Shown: positions 15,991-24,673, counted from the first letter of the stretch. The stretch is DNA of 64,000 bases from CBDESM01 sp965242485 (GCA_965242485.1 CBDESM010000003.1:372001-436000); one strand, 5' to 3'. Program-made: numbers and translations. Notes: generated from the sequence alone by a model not told the origin.

Positions 15991-17859
15991 CTAGAGGACG
16001 AGGACGCGCTCGCCTTCGGGTGCGCGGCGGGTGTGGATGAGATCCTGCAGTTTGAGGTTGCAGAGATCGGCTTGGTGTTCGAGGCCGCAGACGTTGCAGC
16101 CGCTGCGGCAGTCGGCGGTGGTGAGTTCGTTCCAGGTGCGCTGCCATTCCTTGCGCAGGAAGGCTTCCGAGAGCCCGGAGGCGATATGGGACCAAGGGAA
16201 GCGTTCCCAGAGGTCGCGTTCGCGATGCGTATAGAACGCAGGGTCTACGTTATGTTCGCGGAAGGCGGAGTCCCAGACTTCGGGCTTGAAGTGCTCGGAC
16301 CAAGCGTCGAAGACCGCGCCGTTGCGCCAGGCGGTTTCGATCACGGGCGCGATGCGGCGGTCGCCGCGGGAGATCACGCCTTCGAGCAGCGATTCTTGCG
16401 GGTCGTTCCAAGTGAGGTCGAGGCGGGCCTTGCGGCATTCGGCCTTGAGCAGGTCGTGCTTGGGAGCGAGCTCGGCCGGGGTTTCCTGGCGGGCCCATTG
16501 GAAGGGCGCGTGGGCCTTGGGCACGTGGTTGGAGGTGGAAACGCGGACGCGGGCGCGCTTGCCGGCGGTGCGGCGGCCGATGGCGAGGACTTGGGAGGCC
16601 CAATCGACGATGCCCCGCACGTCGGCCATCGTTTCGGTCGGGAGGCCGACCATGAAGTAGAGCTTGATCGAGCTGAAGCCGTTGTCGAACGCGTTTTGGG
16701 CGGCATCGAGCAAGTCTTGGTCGGCGACGACTTTGGAGACGGCGTTGCGGAGGCGCTGGGAGCCGGCTTCGGGGGCGAAGGTGATCGAGGATTTCTTGCG
16801 GGGCGCGCAGAGGAGGGCGACATCGACGGAGAAGGAGTCGACGCGGGTGGAGGGAAGCGAGATGCCGATGTCGTCGCCGAATTCGCGGCGCAGTGCGCGG
16901 ACGATTCCGCCGATCTGGGAGTGATCGGTGGAAGAGAGCGAGACGAGCGAAAGTTCGTCGAAGCCGGTGCTGGCGAAGAGCTGCCTGGCGGCTGCGACGA
17001 CCTCTTCGGGGGTGCGCTCGCGGAGCGGGCGGTAGATCATGCCGGCTTGGCAGAAGCGGCAGCCTTGGGTGCAGCCGCGCTGGATTTCGATCCCGGCGCG
17101 GTCGTGGACGGTCTGGAGGTAGGGGACGATCGGGTCGGTCAGCACCGGCGGAAGGCCTTGGATGAAGCGCTTGACGATCGGGATCGGCGCGCCACCGTCG
17201 GGGACGATCTCGGCGGGAGTGCCGTCGGCGGCGTAAGTCCACTCGTAGAGGGAGGGGACGTAGACGCCCGGGATGCGGGAGAGGGCGCGGAGCAGCTCGG
17301 CGCGGGATGCGCCGGCGGAGTCGAGCAGCAGGTCGTTGATTTCGAGGATGACGTCTTCGGCCTCGCCGAGCACGAAGGCGTCGATGAACGGGGCAAGCGG
17401 CTCGGGGACGAGCGCGCCGGAGCCGCCAGCGAAGATGATCGGGTCGTTTTCGGAGCGCTGTTCAGAGCGGATCGGAATGCCGGAGAGATCGAGCATTTCG
17501 AGGATGTTGGTATAGGTGAGTTCATACGAGAGGGAGAAGCCGAGCGCGGTGAATTCGCGCAGCGGGCGGCGGTTTTCCAGCGAGAAGAGCGGGGCGCGAC
17601 GGGCGCGGAGCGAGGCGGCCATGTCGGGCCATGGTGCATAGGCGCGCTCGGCCAGCGTCTCGGGCGTTTTGTTGAGCAGGTCGTAGAGGATGGCGAGGCC
17701 GCCGTTGGACTGTCCGATGTCGTAGACGTCGGGGTAGATCAGGGCCCAACGGGAGCGGGCGTCGTCCCAGATCGGGGCGCGCGCGTTCCATTCGCCGCCG
17801 ATGTAGCGGGCTGGCTTGGAGACGCCTTGGAGGAGCGGATCGATCTCGATTTGCGACAT
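15991..17859 (-). CDS. TIGR03960-type B12-binding-domain radical SAM protein
   Basis: This 622-residue radical SAM enzyme has an N-terminal cobalamin-binding-like Rossmann region (RWALIYPDVYDIGQSNGGLA). The radical SAM core follows, with the iron-sulfur motif C-x3-C-x2-C in IQRGCTQGCRFCQAGMIYRP, and then SLSSTDHSQIGGIVRAL. A C-terminal region with paired cysteines ends the protein (DCRSGCNVCGLEHQADLC). Relatives are often split from or fused to a DUF2344 partner; none is seen nearby. The substrate is not established. The ATG at 17859 fits the family start; an upstream ATG at 17949 would add an unrelated 30 residues over the leader region. Confidence 0.85.
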   Translation of the reverse strand: MSQIEIDPLLQGVSKPARYIGGEWNARAPIWDDARSRWALIYPDVYDIGQSNGGLAILYDLLNKTPETLAERAYAPWPDMAASLRARRAPLFSLENRRPLREFTALGFSLSYELTYTNILEMLDLSGIPIRSEQRSENDPIIFAGGSGALVPEPLAPFIDAFVLGEAEDVILEINDLLLDSAGASRAELLRALSRIPGVYVPSLYEWTYAADGTPAEIVPDGGAPIPIVKRFIQGLPPVLTDPIVPYLQTVHDRAGIEIQRGCTQGCRFCQAGMIYRPLRERTPEEVVAAARQLFASTGFDELSLVSLSSTDHSQIGGIVRALRREFGDDIGISLPSTRVDSFSVDVALLCAPRKKSSITFAPEAGSQRLRNAVSKVVADQDLLDAAQNAFDNGFSSIKLYFMVGLPTETMADVRGIVDWASQVLAIGRRTAGKRARVRVSTSNHVPKAHAPFQWARQETPAELAPKHDLLKAECRKARLDLTWNDPQESLLEGVISRGDRRIAPVIETAWRNGAVFDAWSEHFKPEVWDSAFREHNVDPAFYTHRERDLWERFPWSHIASGLSEAFLRKEWQRTWNELTTADCRSGCNVCGLEHQADLCNLKLQDLIHTRRAPEGERVLVL

Positions 17860-17910
17860 CGTGAGGGCCTCGCGCTGCGGGGAAATCACGCTATCAGAGA
17901 TCGATTCGGG

Positions 17911-17916
17911 TATGAT
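17911..17916 (+). promoter_or_regulatory. Candidate -10 box (TATGAT)
   Basis: TATGAT is 108 nt before the PIN/TRAM gene start at 18024, in the divergent intergenic region. It overlaps the left arm of the structured leader described separately, so only one of the two readings can be fully right. Confidence 0.35.
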
Positions 17917-18005
17917 GAGAGCGTCTCCGCAACGATGAGGCGGAGGCACGGCCTTATTCGGCGGGCGACCGCCACGGTCTCATCCTGGCGGCCTCATGGC
18001 CGCCA
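17914..18005 (+). ncRNA. Structured 5' leader with possible three-way junction upstream of PIN/TRAM-ispDF
   Basis: Paired segments seen by eye are a closing stem 17914-17920/17978-17984 (7 bp), a hairpin 17925-17930/17940-17945 (6 bp) and a hairpin 17960-17964/17969-17973 (5 bp, GCGA loop). A separate 8-bp hairpin 17986-17993/17998-18005 with a TCAT loop follows, 18 nt before the start codon. It does not match a riboswitch class known to me. In GC-rich DNA some pairing is expected by chance, so structure is suggestive only. Confidence 0.3.
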
Positions 18006-18023
18006 CATTTGTCTTCGGGCGGG

Positions 18024-19010
18024 ATGGCGATGGAGGTTCCGGATCGCCGGCGGTTCTCGCGTTCCGGGCTGCTCGAGGCGGCGCTGCTGCCGATCGAGCG
18101 GTTCCGACGGGGGATTCTGCACTCGGTTTCGACGCTGGAGATGGTGCTGGGCGGGTTCGGGCTGATCGCCGCGCTGGTCACGGTGCTGCTGCTGACGCCG
18201 GTGCTGAACAACCTGCCGGAGCCGGCGCGGTCGTTCGTGCCGATCGGCTTGGCGGTGCTGTTGGCGCCGGTGGGGATCGCGGTGGCGCTGGGACGGCGCG
18301 CGGAGGTGGAGCGCTGGATCAACGCGCTGCGCGGGCGCGGCGCGGAGATCGGGGCGCTGGCCGAGCCGGCGCTGCCGCGCGAGGTGCTCGTCGACACGTC
18401 GGCGATCATCGACGGCCGTTTGGAAGGGCTGGCCGAAAGCGGGTTCCTGCTGGTCGAGCTGGCGGTGCCGCGATTCGTGATCGACGAGCTGCGGCGGGTG
18501 GCGGACTCGGGCGATCCGCTGCGCCGGCAGCGGGGACGGGCGGGATTGGAATTGCTGTCGCGGCTGCAAGCGTCGGAACTGGTGCGCACGGCGATCTTGG
18601 ACGATGAGCCGGGGTCGGCGCGGCCGGACGAGGATGTCGACGCGCGGCTGGTGCGGCTGGCGCGGGAGCGGGGCGGGGCGCTGATCACGACGGATGCGAA
18701 CTTGCAGCGCGTGGCCGGGCTGGAGGGGGTGCGGGCGCTGAACCTGCACGGCTTGGCCGACGCGGTGAAGACGCGGGTGCTGCCGGGCGAAGCGGTGCGG
18801 GTGCCGCTGGTGGAGCGCGGCCGCGGCGAGGGGCAGGGAGTCGGTTACCTGCCCGACGGGACGATGGTCGTGGTGGAACGGGCGGCGGGGTTGGTCGGCG
18901 AGGAGATCGAGGCGCGGGTGAAGCGGGTGATCCAGACGCAGGCCGGGAAGATGGTGTTCGCGGAGATCGTCGAGCGCGTCAAGGCGGCGGAAGACGCGGC
19001 CGCGCGGTGA
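18024..19010 (+). CDS. Membrane-anchored PIN/TRAM domain nuclease
   Basis: This 328-residue protein has two N-terminal transmembrane segments (VLGGFGLIAALVTVLLLTPV; FVPIGLAVLLAPVGIAVAL). A PIN nuclease domain follows, starting EVLVDTSAIIDGRLEGLAE, with acidic metal ligands also in VIDELRRVAD, RPDEDVDARL and ITTDANL. A C-terminal TRAM RNA-binding domain comes last (QGVGYLPDGTMVVVERA). The architecture matches the YacL family of Gram-positives, probably an inner-membrane RNase. The ATG at 18024 has a GGGCGGG before it. It overlaps ispDF by 4 nt, as yacL is linked to ispD in Firmicutes. Confidence 0.9.
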   Translation: MAMEVPDRRRFSRSGLLEAALLPIERFRRGILHSVSTLEMVLGGFGLIAALVTVLLLTPVLNNLPEPARSFVPIGLAVLLAPVGIAVALGRRAEVERWINALRGRGAEIGALAEPALPREVLVDTSAIIDGRLEGLAESGFLLVELAVPRFVIDELRRVADSGDPLRRQRGRAGLELLSRLQASELVRTAILDDEPGSARPDEDVDARLVRLARERGGALITTDANLQRVAGLEGVRALNLHGLADAVKTRVLPGEAVRVPLVERGRGEGQGVGYLPDGTMVVVERAAGLVGEEIEARVKRVIQTQAGKMVFAEIVERVKAAEDAAAR

Positions 19011-20173
19011 GGGTCGGGTGCGTGCTGCTGGCGGCGGGCCGGAGTACGCGGATGGGCGGCGGCGACAAGTTGATGGCTCGCCTGGGCGGCCGCCCCGTGC
19101 TGGCTCATTCCCTCGCGGCGTGCGAAGGGGCGGCTTCGGTGACCGATGTCGTGGTCGTGACATCGACGGGGAATCGGCGCGATGCGGCGGAGATCGTGCA
19201 GGAGCATTCGACGGGCAAAGTCCGCGCGCTGGTGACGGGCGGCGAGGAGCGGCAGGACTCGGTCGGGGCGGGCCTGTCCGCGCTGCCGCGGGTTGACATC
19301 GTGGCAGTGCATGACGGGGCGCGGCCGCTGGCCGGCTCAGCGGCGTTCGAAGAAGGGATCGCGCGGGCGCTGGAGACGGGCGGGGCGATCGCGGGCGGGC
19401 CGGCGGTCGACACGATCAAGGTCGTAGATGCCGGCAATGTCGTGCGGTCGACGCCCGACAGATCGAGTCTGCGGCGGGCGGCTACGCCGCAGGTGTTCCG
19501 GCGCGAGCTGCTCGTTCGGGCGCATGCCGCGGCGCGGGCGGACGGCTTCGCCGGCACCGACGATGCTTCGCTGGTCGAGCGGATCGGGGAGCCCGTGGCC
19601 GTGTATGAGACCGCCGGGCCGAATCCGAAGATCACGACGCCGGGGGATTTGGCGGTTGCGGAGGCCCTGCTGGGCGGCGGAACGCCGGAGACGAGAACGG
19701 GGATCGGGATCGACGTGCATCGCTTCGCCGATGCGGATGCGGGCAGGCGGCTGGTCCTGGGCGGGGTCGAGATTCCGCATCCGCGCGGCTTGGCGGGGCA
19801 TTCGGATGCGGACGCGCTGGCGCATGCACTGATCGACGCGCTGCTGGGGGCTGCAGGGATGGGCGACATCGGGGCGCGGTTCGGGACCAACGATCCGGTT
19901 TGGCGGGACGGCGACAGCATCGAGATGCTGCGGCTGGTCGTCGGCGACTTGGAGGCAGCGGGGTGGAGGCCGGCGTCGGCGGATGCGACGGTAATCGCGG
20001 AGGCGCCGCGGCTGCGGCCGTTCATCAAGGCCATGCGTGAGCGGTTGGGCGCGGCGCTGGGGTTGGATTCGCCGCGGGTGAACGTGAAGGCGACGACGAC
20101 GGAAGGGATGGGCGCGATCGGTTCGGGCGAGGGGATCGCGGTGCAGGCGGTGGCGACGATCAGGCGCGGGTAG
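19007..20173 (+). CDS. ispDF: Bifunctional IspD-IspF (MEP pathway)
   Basis: This 388-residue fusion catalyses two non-consecutive steps of isoprenoid precursor synthesis. Residues 1-225 are IspD (CTP:MEP cytidylyltransferase) with CVLLAAGRSTRMGGGDK as the CTP-binding loop and VHDGARPL and TPQVFRRE as conserved segments. Residues 230-388 are IspF (2-C-methyl-D-erythritol 2,4-cyclodiphosphate synthase) with metal ligands in GIDVHRF and LAGHSDADALAHAL, and the KATTTEGMG signature. It starts at a GTG overlapping the upstream stop (GTGA). IspE, which acts between the two, is not in the window. The last 65 nt are duplicated downstream. Confidence 0.95.
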   Translation: MRVGCVLLAAGRSTRMGGGDKLMARLGGRPVLAHSLAACEGAASVTDVVVVTSTGNRRDAAEIVQEHSTGKVRALVTGGEERQDSVGAGLSALPRVDIVAVHDGARPLAGSAAFEEGIARALETGGAIAGGPAVDTIKVVDAGNVVRSTPDRSSLRRAATPQVFRRELLVRAHAAARADGFAGTDDASLVERIGEPVAVYETAGPNPKITTPGDLAVAEALLGGGTPETRTGIGIDVHRFADADAGRRLVLGGVEIPHPRGLAGHSDADALAHALIDALLGAAGMGDIGARFGTNDPVWRDGDSIEMLRLVVGDLEAAGWRPASADATVIAEAPRLRPFIKAMRERLGAALGLDSPRVNVKATTTEGMGAIGSGEGIAVQAVATIRRG

Positions 20174-20176
20174 GAT
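20171..20176 (+). promoter_or_regulatory. Candidate -10 box (TAGGAT)
   Basis: TAGGAT overlaps the ispDF stop and lies 18 nt before the Uma2 ATG at 20195. It is duplicated with the gene. Confidence 0.4.
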
Positions 20177-20194
20177 CAGTTGCGGAGGACTGCA

Positions 20195-20878
20195 ATGGTT
20201 TCCGCGCCGCTGCGCCCAGTAGTACGTCCAGCAAAGCTGCCGGCTTGGGAGGCGGACGCTTGGCCGTCGCAGATCGTGATCGAGTTCCCGACGGATGTGC
20301 CGCTGACCGACTCGCAGTTCGAAGGACTGCAGGGGATCGGGGTTGATTGGCGCTTCGAGCGCGGGGCGCGAGGGGAGTTGATCATGGCACCACCGCCGCC
20401 GGCGACGGATCCCGGACCGCGGATGGCGCCGCTGCTGATCGTCCAGATCGTGCTGTGGATACGCGCTGGCGGGGGCGGGATTCTGGTCGACTCCAGCGGG
20501 ACCTACGCAGTGCCCGGGACCAATATTTTGGGCGCTCCGGACATCTCTTGGATTTCGGCGGCGCTGGCCGCGGCCTTGCCGCCGAAGCGGGCGGGGTCGA
20601 ACTACCGGGAGCTGGTGCCGACATTCGCCGTCGAGATCCGTTCGCGTTCGGACTCGGTGGCGGCTCAGGTGCGGAAGGCTTCGTTCTGGGTCGAGCACGG
20701 CACCGCCGTCGGCTGGATGATCGATCCGTGGACGCAGCGGGTGCACGTGTTCCGGCGGGGCGAGCCGGAAGTCGTGCATGAGCGCCCCTCGACGCTCGAA
20801 GTCGGGCCGGAGATGCCCGGCTTGACCATCGATCTGGACGAGCTGTGGAACATGCCCGAGTTGGGCGTGGAGAGCTGA
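20195..20878 (+). CDS. Uma2/DUF820-family protein, tandem copy 1
   Basis: This 227-residue protein of the Uma2 family has a predicted PD-(D/E)xK nuclease fold and unknown role. Key segments are APDISWISAALAAALPPKR, FAVEIRSRSDSVAAQVRKA with the acidic centre, GWMIDPWTQRVHVFRRGE, and PEMPGLTIDLDELW at the end. The ATG at 20195 follows a GGAGGA Shine-Dalgarno. It is 97% or more similar to the next gene by eye. Confidence 0.85.
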   Translation: MVSAPLRPVVRPAKLPAWEADAWPSQIVIEFPTDVPLTDSQFEGLQGIGVDWRFERGARGELIMAPPPPATDPGPRMAPLLIVQIVLWIRAGGGGILVDSSGTYAVPGTNILGAPDISWISAALAAALPPKRAGSNYRELVPTFAVEIRSRSDSVAAQVRKASFWVEHGTAVGWMIDPWTQRVHVFRRGEPEVVHERPSTLEVGPEMPGLTIDLDELWNMPELGVES

Positions 20879-20945
20879 ACCAGTGGGCGCGATCGGGGCG
20901 GGCGAGGGGATCGCGGTGCAGGCGGTGGCGACGATCAGGCGCGGG

Positions 20946-20951
20946 TAGGAT
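20946..20951 (+). promoter_or_regulatory. Candidate -10 box (TAGGAT), duplicated
   Basis: Identical in sequence and spacing (18 nt to the start at 20970) to the element before copy 1. Confidence 0.4.
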
Positions 20952-20969
20952 CAGTTGCGGAGGACTGCA

Positions 20970-21653
20970 ATGGTTTCCGCGCCGCTGCGCCCAGTAGTAC
21001 GTCCAGCAAAGCTGCCGGTTTGGGAGGCAGCAGATTGGCCGTCGCAGATCGTGATCGAGTTCCCGGCGGATGCGCCGCTGACCGACTCGCAGTTCGAGGG
21101 GCTGCAAGGAGCCGGGGTCGATTGGCGCTTCGAGCGCGGGGCGCGAGGGGAGTTGATCATGGCACCACCGCCGCCGGCGACGGATCCCGGACCGCGGATG
21201 GCGCCGCTGTTGATCGTCCAGATCGTGCTGTGGATACGCGCTGGCGGGGGCGGGATTCTGGTCGACTCCAGCGGGACCTACGCAGTGCCCGGGACCAATA
21301 TTTTGGGCGCTCCGGACATCTCTTGGATTTCTGCGGCGCTGGCTGCGGCCTTGCCGCCGAAGCGGGCGGGGTCGAACTACCGGGAGCTGGTGCCGACGTT
21401 CGCGGTCGAGATCCGCTCGCGTTCGGACTCGGTGGCGGCTCAGGTGCGGAAGGCTTCATTCTGGGTCGAGCACGGCACCGCGGTCGGCTGGATGATCGAT
21501 CCGTGGACGCAGCGGGTCCACGTGTTCCGGCGGGGCGAGCCGGAAGTCGTGCATGAGCGCCCCTCGGCGCTCGAAGTCGGGCCGGAGATGCCCGGCTTGA
21601 CGATCGATCTGGACGAGCTGTGGAACATGCCCGAGTTGGGCGGGGGGAGCTGA
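20970..21653 (+). CDS. Uma2/DUF820-family protein, tandem copy 2
   Basis: This 227-residue protein is nearly identical to the preceding gene. Differences cluster in the N-terminal 50 residues (WEAADWPSQIVIEFPADAPL against WEADAWPSQIVIEFPTDVPL) and at the last few residues. The predicted nuclease residues in FAVEIRSRSDS are unchanged, so both copies are probably active. The stop is 4 nt before cysE. Confidence 0.85.
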   Translation: MVSAPLRPVVRPAKLPVWEAADWPSQIVIEFPADAPLTDSQFEGLQGAGVDWRFERGARGELIMAPPPPATDPGPRMAPLLIVQIVLWIRAGGGGILVDSSGTYAVPGTNILGAPDISWISAALAAALPPKRAGSNYRELVPTFAVEIRSRSDSVAAQVRKASFWVEHGTAVGWMIDPWTQRVHVFRRGEPEVVHERPSALEVGPEMPGLTIDLDELWNMPELGGGS

Positions 21654-21657
21654 GGCG

Positions 21658-22398
21658 ATGGGCGGGATCGGGGCCGTCGCGCGGATGCTGGGCTGGTTGG
21701 ACGCGATCGGCGACGACGTGCGGTTCGCGATGGATCGGGATCCGGCGGCGACTTCGGCGCTGGAGGTGCTGCTGACGTATCCGGGCGTGCATGCGCTGGC
21801 GCTGCACCGTGCGGCGGCGGCGCTGCGGCGGGCGGGGCTGCCGCTGCTGCCGCGGCTGGTTTCGCACACGGGGCGCTGGCTGACGGGGATCGAGATTCAT
21901 CCGGGGGCGCGGATCGCGTCGCCCTGCCTGATCGATCACGGGATGGGGGTGGTGATCGGCGAGACGGCGGTGCTGGGGCGGCGCTGCCATTTGCACCAAG
22001 GGGTGACGCTGGGCGGGGCGAGCCGGCAGCGGGCGCAGCGGCACCCGATCTTCGGCGACGACGTGCTGGTGGGCGCGGGGGCGAGCGTGATCGGCGCGGT
22101 GCGGGTGGGCGACGGGGCGAAGATCGGCGCCGGCGCGGTCGTGGTGCAGAACGTGCCGCCCTACTCGACGGTGGTCGGGGTGCCCGGCCACGTGGTCTCG
22201 TATTACGATCCGGGCGACGACACGGTGCTGCGGCTGCCCGATCCGGAGCATGATCGGCTGGAGCAATTGGAGGCCCGGGTGGAGGAGCTGGCGATGCAGG
22301 CGCGGCTGGCGATCGAGGCGTCGGAGCAGGGGAACGGTCGGCGCGCGCCAACCGAGCCGGCGGCGAATCCGGCGTCGGCCGCGTGGCTGGGGCGCTGA
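21658..22398 (+). CDS. cysE: Serine O-acetyltransferase
   Basis: This 246-residue enzyme acetylates serine with acetyl-CoA, the first step of cysteine synthesis. It has the short N-terminus of the EpsC/SatA type (DAIGDDVRFAMDRDPAATSA), then left-handed beta-helix hexapeptide repeats. The signature runs IEIHPGARIASPCLIDHGMG, VVIGETAVLGRRCHLHQGVT and LGGASRQRAQRHPIFGDDVL, with catalytic Asp and His in that region. The C-terminus (about 190-246) is a coiled coil followed by a variable tail. It is followed 9 nt later by cysS, so Cys synthesis and charging are probably coexpressed. Confidence 0.92.
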   Translation: MGGIGAVARMLGWLDAIGDDVRFAMDRDPAATSALEVLLTYPGVHALALHRAAAALRRAGLPLLPRLVSHTGRWLTGIEIHPGARIASPCLIDHGMGVVIGETAVLGRRCHLHQGVTLGGASRQRAQRHPIFGDDVLVGAGASVIGAVRVGDGAKIGAGAVVVQNVPPYSTVVGVPGHVVSYYDPGDDTVLRLPDPEHDRLEQLEARVEELAMQARLAIEASEQGNGRRAPTEPAANPASAAWLGR

Positions 22399-22407
22399 GG
22401 GCGATCG

Positions 22408-23865
22408 GTGCAGCTGTACAACACGCTGACGCGGCGCAAGGAAGAGTTCGAGCCGAGGGACGATCCGGTCTCGATGTACGTGTGCGGGATCACGCCGTAC
22501 GACGACGCGCACATCGGGCACGCGATGAGCATCATCATCTTCGACTCGCTGCGGCGCTACTTGGAATGGCGCGGGCGGCGGGTGCGGCTGATCTACAACT
22601 TCACGGACGTGGACGACAAGCTGATCGCGCGGGCGGAGCAGCTGGGGATGACGGTGGCGGAGCTGGCGGAGCGGCAGATCTCGGCGTTCCAGGGGGAGTG
22701 GCGGGAGCTGGGGATCGCGGCGGCGGACGTGCATCCGCGGGCGACGGAGGAGATCCCGCAGATGCAGGAGATGATCGCGGGGCTGATCGAGCGGGGGACG
22801 GCGTACGCGGCCGGCGGCGACGTGTACGCGCGGGTGGGGAAGATCGCGGAGTACGGGAAGCTCTCGGGGCGGCGGCTGGAGGACATGATTTCGGCGGAGC
22901 CGACGGAGATCGGGACGGAGAAAGAGCACCCGATGGACTTCACCCTGTGGAAGGGGGCGAAGCCGGGCGAGCCGCAGTGGGAGTCGGCGTGGGGGCCGGG
23001 GCGGCCGGGCTGGCACATCGAGTGCTCGGCGATGTCGATGCGCTACTTGGGGGAGACGATCGACCTGCACGGGGGCGGGATGGACCTGATCTTCCCGCAT
23101 CACGAGAACGAGATCGCGCAGTCGGAGTCGTACAGCGGGGAGCAGCCGTTCGCGCGGCACTGGATGCACCACGCGATGATGCAGTTCGGCGGCGAGAAGA
23201 TGTCGAAGTCGACGGGCAAGATCGTGCGGCTGCGGGAGGTGCTGGACGCGCACGGGGCGGACGCGCTGCGGCTGTTCGTGCTGGGCGGGCACTACCGCTC
23301 GCCGCTGACCTATTCGGCGGAGTCGCTGGCGGCGGCGGCGCGGGGGGCGGAGCGGCTGCGGTTCGCGGCGGCGGAAGCGGTGGCCGAGGGGGCGACTACG
23401 GGGGAGATGCTGGACGAGGAGACGGAGTTTTCCGTAGAGGCGGCGCGGGAGCGGTTCACGGCGGCGCTGGAGGACGACCTGAACACGCCGCGGGCGATGG
23501 CGGTGGTGTACGAGCTGGGACGGATGGTGAACCGGCGGCGGGCGGCGGGGCTGCCGGCGTCGGACGCGCAGGAGCTGCTGCGGGAGCTGGGCGGAGTGCT
23601 GGGCTTGCAGTTCGCGGCGGCGGGCGGCGGGGGGAGCGGGGACGCGGACGCGGCGATTGATCTCTTGGTGGAAGTGCGCGGGTGGCTGCGCGAGGCGAAG
23701 CAGTTCGAGCTGGCGGACCGGGTGCGGGATCGCATCGGCGAGCTGGGCGTGGTGCTGGAAGACTCGCGGGAGGGGACGGCGTGGCGGCGGGCGGCGCCGG
23801 CGCTGGAGGAGGAAGACGAGGGGCCGGCTGCGGATCCGCTGGTGGAGAGCGCGCTGCGGTTCTAG
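22408..23865 (+). CDS. cysS: Cysteinyl-tRNA synthetase
   Basis: This 485-residue class I aminoacyl-tRNA synthetase has all the expected motifs: YVCGITPYDDAHIGHAM with the zinc Cys and HIGH, WHIECSAMSM and FPHHENEIAQSES with the other zinc ligands, and KMSKSTGK. A DALR helical domain follows and the C-terminal 40 residues are acidic. It starts at a GTG (22408). A perfect hairpin follows at 23899. Confidence 0.96.
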   Translation: MQLYNTLTRRKEEFEPRDDPVSMYVCGITPYDDAHIGHAMSIIIFDSLRRYLEWRGRRVRLIYNFTDVDDKLIARAEQLGMTVAELAERQISAFQGEWRELGIAAADVHPRATEEIPQMQEMIAGLIERGTAYAAGGDVYARVGKIAEYGKLSGRRLEDMISAEPTEIGTEKEHPMDFTLWKGAKPGEPQWESAWGPGRPGWHIECSAMSMRYLGETIDLHGGGMDLIFPHHENEIAQSESYSGEQPFARHWMHHAMMQFGGEKMSKSTGKIVRLREVLDAHGADALRLFVLGGHYRSPLTYSAESLAAAARGAERLRFAAAEAVAEGATTGEMLDEETEFSVEAARERFTAALEDDLNTPRAMAVVYELGRMVNRRRAAGLPASDAQELLRELGGVLGLQFAAAGGGGSGDADAAIDLLVEVRGWLREAKQFELADRVRDRIGELGVVLEDSREGTAWRRAAPALEEEDEGPAADPLVESALRF

Positions 23866-23898
23866 CCGCGCTCGGCCGCTTCAAATTGCGCGGATAGC

Positions 23899-23928
23899 GA
23901 ACCGCCCGGCGCGGGGGCCGGGCGGTTC
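23899..23928. terminator. Hairpin between convergent cysS and the anchored protein gene
   Basis: A 12-bp perfect stem (23899-23910 with 23917-23928) has a GCGGGG loop. It lies 33 nt past cysS and 23 nt past the stop of the minus-strand gene and probably ends both. Confidence 0.7.
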
Positions 23929-23951
23929 GGTGCTGTTTCCGGGTCGCGGGG

Positions 23952-24530
23952 TTAGCGCCTGCGGCGGAGGCCGAAGGCGACGGCGAGCGCGGAGAGGATC
24001 GCGCCGGCGCCGACGGAGATCAGCGGCAGCGCGGAGCCGATGCCCGAGGCTGCCGAGAGCAGGCCGCCGGTGCCGGATGCGGGCATGGACATGGCGTCAT
24101 CGTTGTCCATCGCGTCGTCGCTGTCCATCGCGTCGTCGCTGTCCATCGCGTCGTCGCTGTCCATGGACATGGAGTCGTCGCCCATCCAGGGGCAGTCGAC
24201 CAAGTTGACCTTTTCGCCTTCGATGGTCATGACGTTGGCGTAGGCCGGGGCGAGGCCGGGGAGCGCGCCGATGGCGACGAGGTCGAAGCCACCGGGTTCG
24301 ACGAGCGCGGTGATTTCGCCGCCCTCTCCGATCGTCGCCCGCAGAGCGGCCGCATCTTCGTCGCCGATGGCGGGCACGTCGATGATGTAGTCGCCGGGCG
24401 CGCGGTCGATGCAGATGCCGTGGTCGTCGGCGGAGGCCGGTTGCGGCGAGAGCAGGGTTGCGCCGAAGAGGGCGGCTGCGGCTGCGGCTGCGGCGATGGC
24501 CGCAAGGGAGAGCAGGGAGCGGTTGATCAT
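23952..24530 (-). CDS. Secreted protein with DSDDAM repeats and C-terminal anchor
   Basis: This 192-residue protein has a signal peptide (INRSLLSLAAI, Ala-rich core, cleavage near PASADD). A globular part with two cysteines (GICIDRAPGDYIID, VDCPWMGDD) follows. Next is an acidic repeat of DSDDAM units and a GTGGLLSAASG segment. A C-terminal hydrophobic helix (GAGAILSALAVAFGL) and RRRR end the protein. The tail resembles a sortase-type sorting signal with MPASGTGG in the LPXTG position, and matches the neighbour's tail. The middle domain resembles CHRD/fasciclin-type surface modules only vaguely. The ATG at 24530 starts the signal peptide. Confidence 0.65.
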   Translation of the reverse strand: MINRSLLSLAAIAAAAAAAALFGATLLSPQPASADDHGICIDRAPGDYIIDVPAIGDEDAAALRATIGEGGEITALVEPGGFDLVAIGALPGLAPAYANVMTIEGEKVNLVDCPWMGDDSMSMDSDDAMDSDDAMDSDDAMDNDDAMSMPASGTGGLLSAASGIGSALPLISVGAGAILSALAVAFGLRRRR

Positions 24531-24673
24531 GGGGCGGCCTTCCGAGCTGGACGGCACCCTCGGCGGGTGCCGCTATGTCCTGTATAGGGCGGCTGGTGAT
24601 TCAGCGCAACTAATGGCGTTTATTCCGCGCCGCCCGTTACGCGGACATAACGTTGGGCGGGGCGGAAGCGCTG

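Larger units (their letters stand above)
20109..20883 (+). repeat. Tandem duplication, copy 1 (ispF tail plus Uma2 gene)
   Basis: A unit of 775 bp beginning GGGCGCGATCGG in the ispF 3' end and running past the Uma2 stop is followed directly by a second copy at 20884. The copies are nearly identical, including the promoter-like TAGGAT and the Shine-Dalgarno. Confidence 0.9.
20884..21653 (+). repeat. Tandem duplication, copy 2 (ispF tail remnant plus Uma2 gene)
   Basis: The copy begins with a remnant of the ispF 3' end (GGGCGCGATCGGGGCGGGCG), then repeats the promoter, Shine-Dalgarno and gene. The remnant has no function as coding sequence and marks the duplication breakpoint. Confidence 0.9.

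Noticed and set aside
21157..23292. Long minus-strand frame over Uma2, cysE and cysS
   Set aside because: Arg/Pro/His-rich shadow of conserved plus-strand genes.
24040..24243. Plus-strand repeat peptide antisense to the DSDDAM repeats
   Set aside because: The repeated MASSLSI-type translation is simply the complement of the acidic repeat in the real secreted protein.
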